Positions 5,507 through 5,631 of a stretch of DNA of 5,631 nt are shown here, in pieces (position 1 is the stretch's first letter; each line of letters opens with the position of its first letter). Origin of the DNA: Lachnospiraceae bacterium UBA5899 (lineage in GTDB: Bacteria; Bacillota; Clostridia; Lachnospirales; Lachnospiraceae). The stretch lies in the NCBI GenBank assembly GCA_002432425.1, contig DJEL01000018.1, forward strand, positions 1-5,631, written 5' to 3'. The notes under the pieces are model-generated. The model was not told where the DNA came from. It did not search any database and worked only from the letters and a program-made list of their open reading frames with translations. The translations under genes were made by a program, and so were the position numbers.

Positions 5507-5631
5507 CTGCGTCCAAGGGTAGATTCTGCGATCATGGGTTCTGCCAGTATAGGGATCTCCACCTCGTCCACGAAGTTGAAGATGATCTCCACCTTCTGTC
5601 TGCGCTTACCGCCAGACTTGTCCGGTGCGTG
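5494..5631 (-). CDS. Serine recombinase C-terminal fragment (DUF4368-type), cut by window edge
   Basis: On the minus strand the frame is open from the window edge to a TGA at 5494-5496, giving the last 45 residues. The fragment begins HAPDKSGGKRRQKVEIIF (1-18) and ends in ESTLGRRKTA. The HAPDKS...KRRQKVEI(I/Y)(F/Y)NF pattern resembles the C-terminal tail of the DUF4368-carrying large serine recombinases found on Tn1549-like and related elements of gut Firmicutes. Such enzymes integrate and excise the element through a catalytic serine in an N-terminal resolvase domain that lies outside this window, so activity cannot be judged. Fifteen successive codons (CAG AAG GTG ... GAG ATC) all end in G or C, unlike the neighbouring genes, which suggests horizontal acquisition. 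The stop codon lies inside the rpsI terminator hairpin. The family call rests on remembered motifs in a short fragment. Confidence 0.7.
   Translation of the reverse strand, partial: HAPDKSGGKRRQKVEIIFNFVDEVEIPILAEPMIAESTLGRRKTA

Noticed and set aside
1..5631. CRISPR array, tRNA or rRNA gene, or terminal inverted repeats of an insertion sequence
   Set aside because: No regularly spaced direct repeats, no cloverleaf-like segment and no paired IS ends were seen on either strand.

Overview
The window looks like a chromosomal segment of a Gram-positive gut-type Clostridia, most likely a Lachnospiraceae (Clostridium cluster XIVa). This rests on three things: the gene order EcfA1-EcfA2-EcfT-TruA-L13-S9, which in Firmicutes normally trails the large ribosomal protein cluster; strong AGGAGG-type ribosome binding sites; and sigma-A promoters with 17-bp spacers. 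The species cannot be named from the sequence alone.

Layout. (1) 1-753, minus strand: the N-terminal 251 residues of a membrane-anchored M15 family (VanY-like) cell-wall metallopeptidase, cut by the window edge just before its expected zinc-binding motif. (2) 754-970: a divergent intergenic region with one good promoter per direction. (3) 971-3491, plus strand: the three genes of a shared ECF-type vitamin/metal transport energising module (ecfA1, ecfA2, ecfT), with no substrate-binding S component in view. (4) 3575-4342: truA, tRNA pseudouridine synthase, probably co-transcribed with the ECF genes. (5) 4339-4530: a perfect-consensus promoter whose -35 box overlaps the truA stop codon, followed by a structured leader of about 157 nt. 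(6) 4531-5380: rplM-rpsI, encoding ribosomal proteins L13 and S9. (7) 5381-5631: a short non-coding stretch, an intrinsic terminator hairpin, and the C-terminal 45 residues of a convergent, GC-richer serine recombinase of the DUF4368 type, probably the edge of an integrated or decayed mobile element.

How the parts fit. EcfA1/EcfA2 hydrolyse ATP and drive the EcfT scaffold, which pairs with S components encoded elsewhere. TruA modifies the tRNA anticodon arm. L13 and S9 go into the 50S and 30S subunits and have their own strong promoter, so they can be expressed far above the transporter genes upstream. Most of the window is conserved housekeeping sequence. The places worth a second look are the L13 leader, the junction after rpsI, and the M15 gene upstream of ecfA1. 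I see no convincing sign of a wholly new biological system here.
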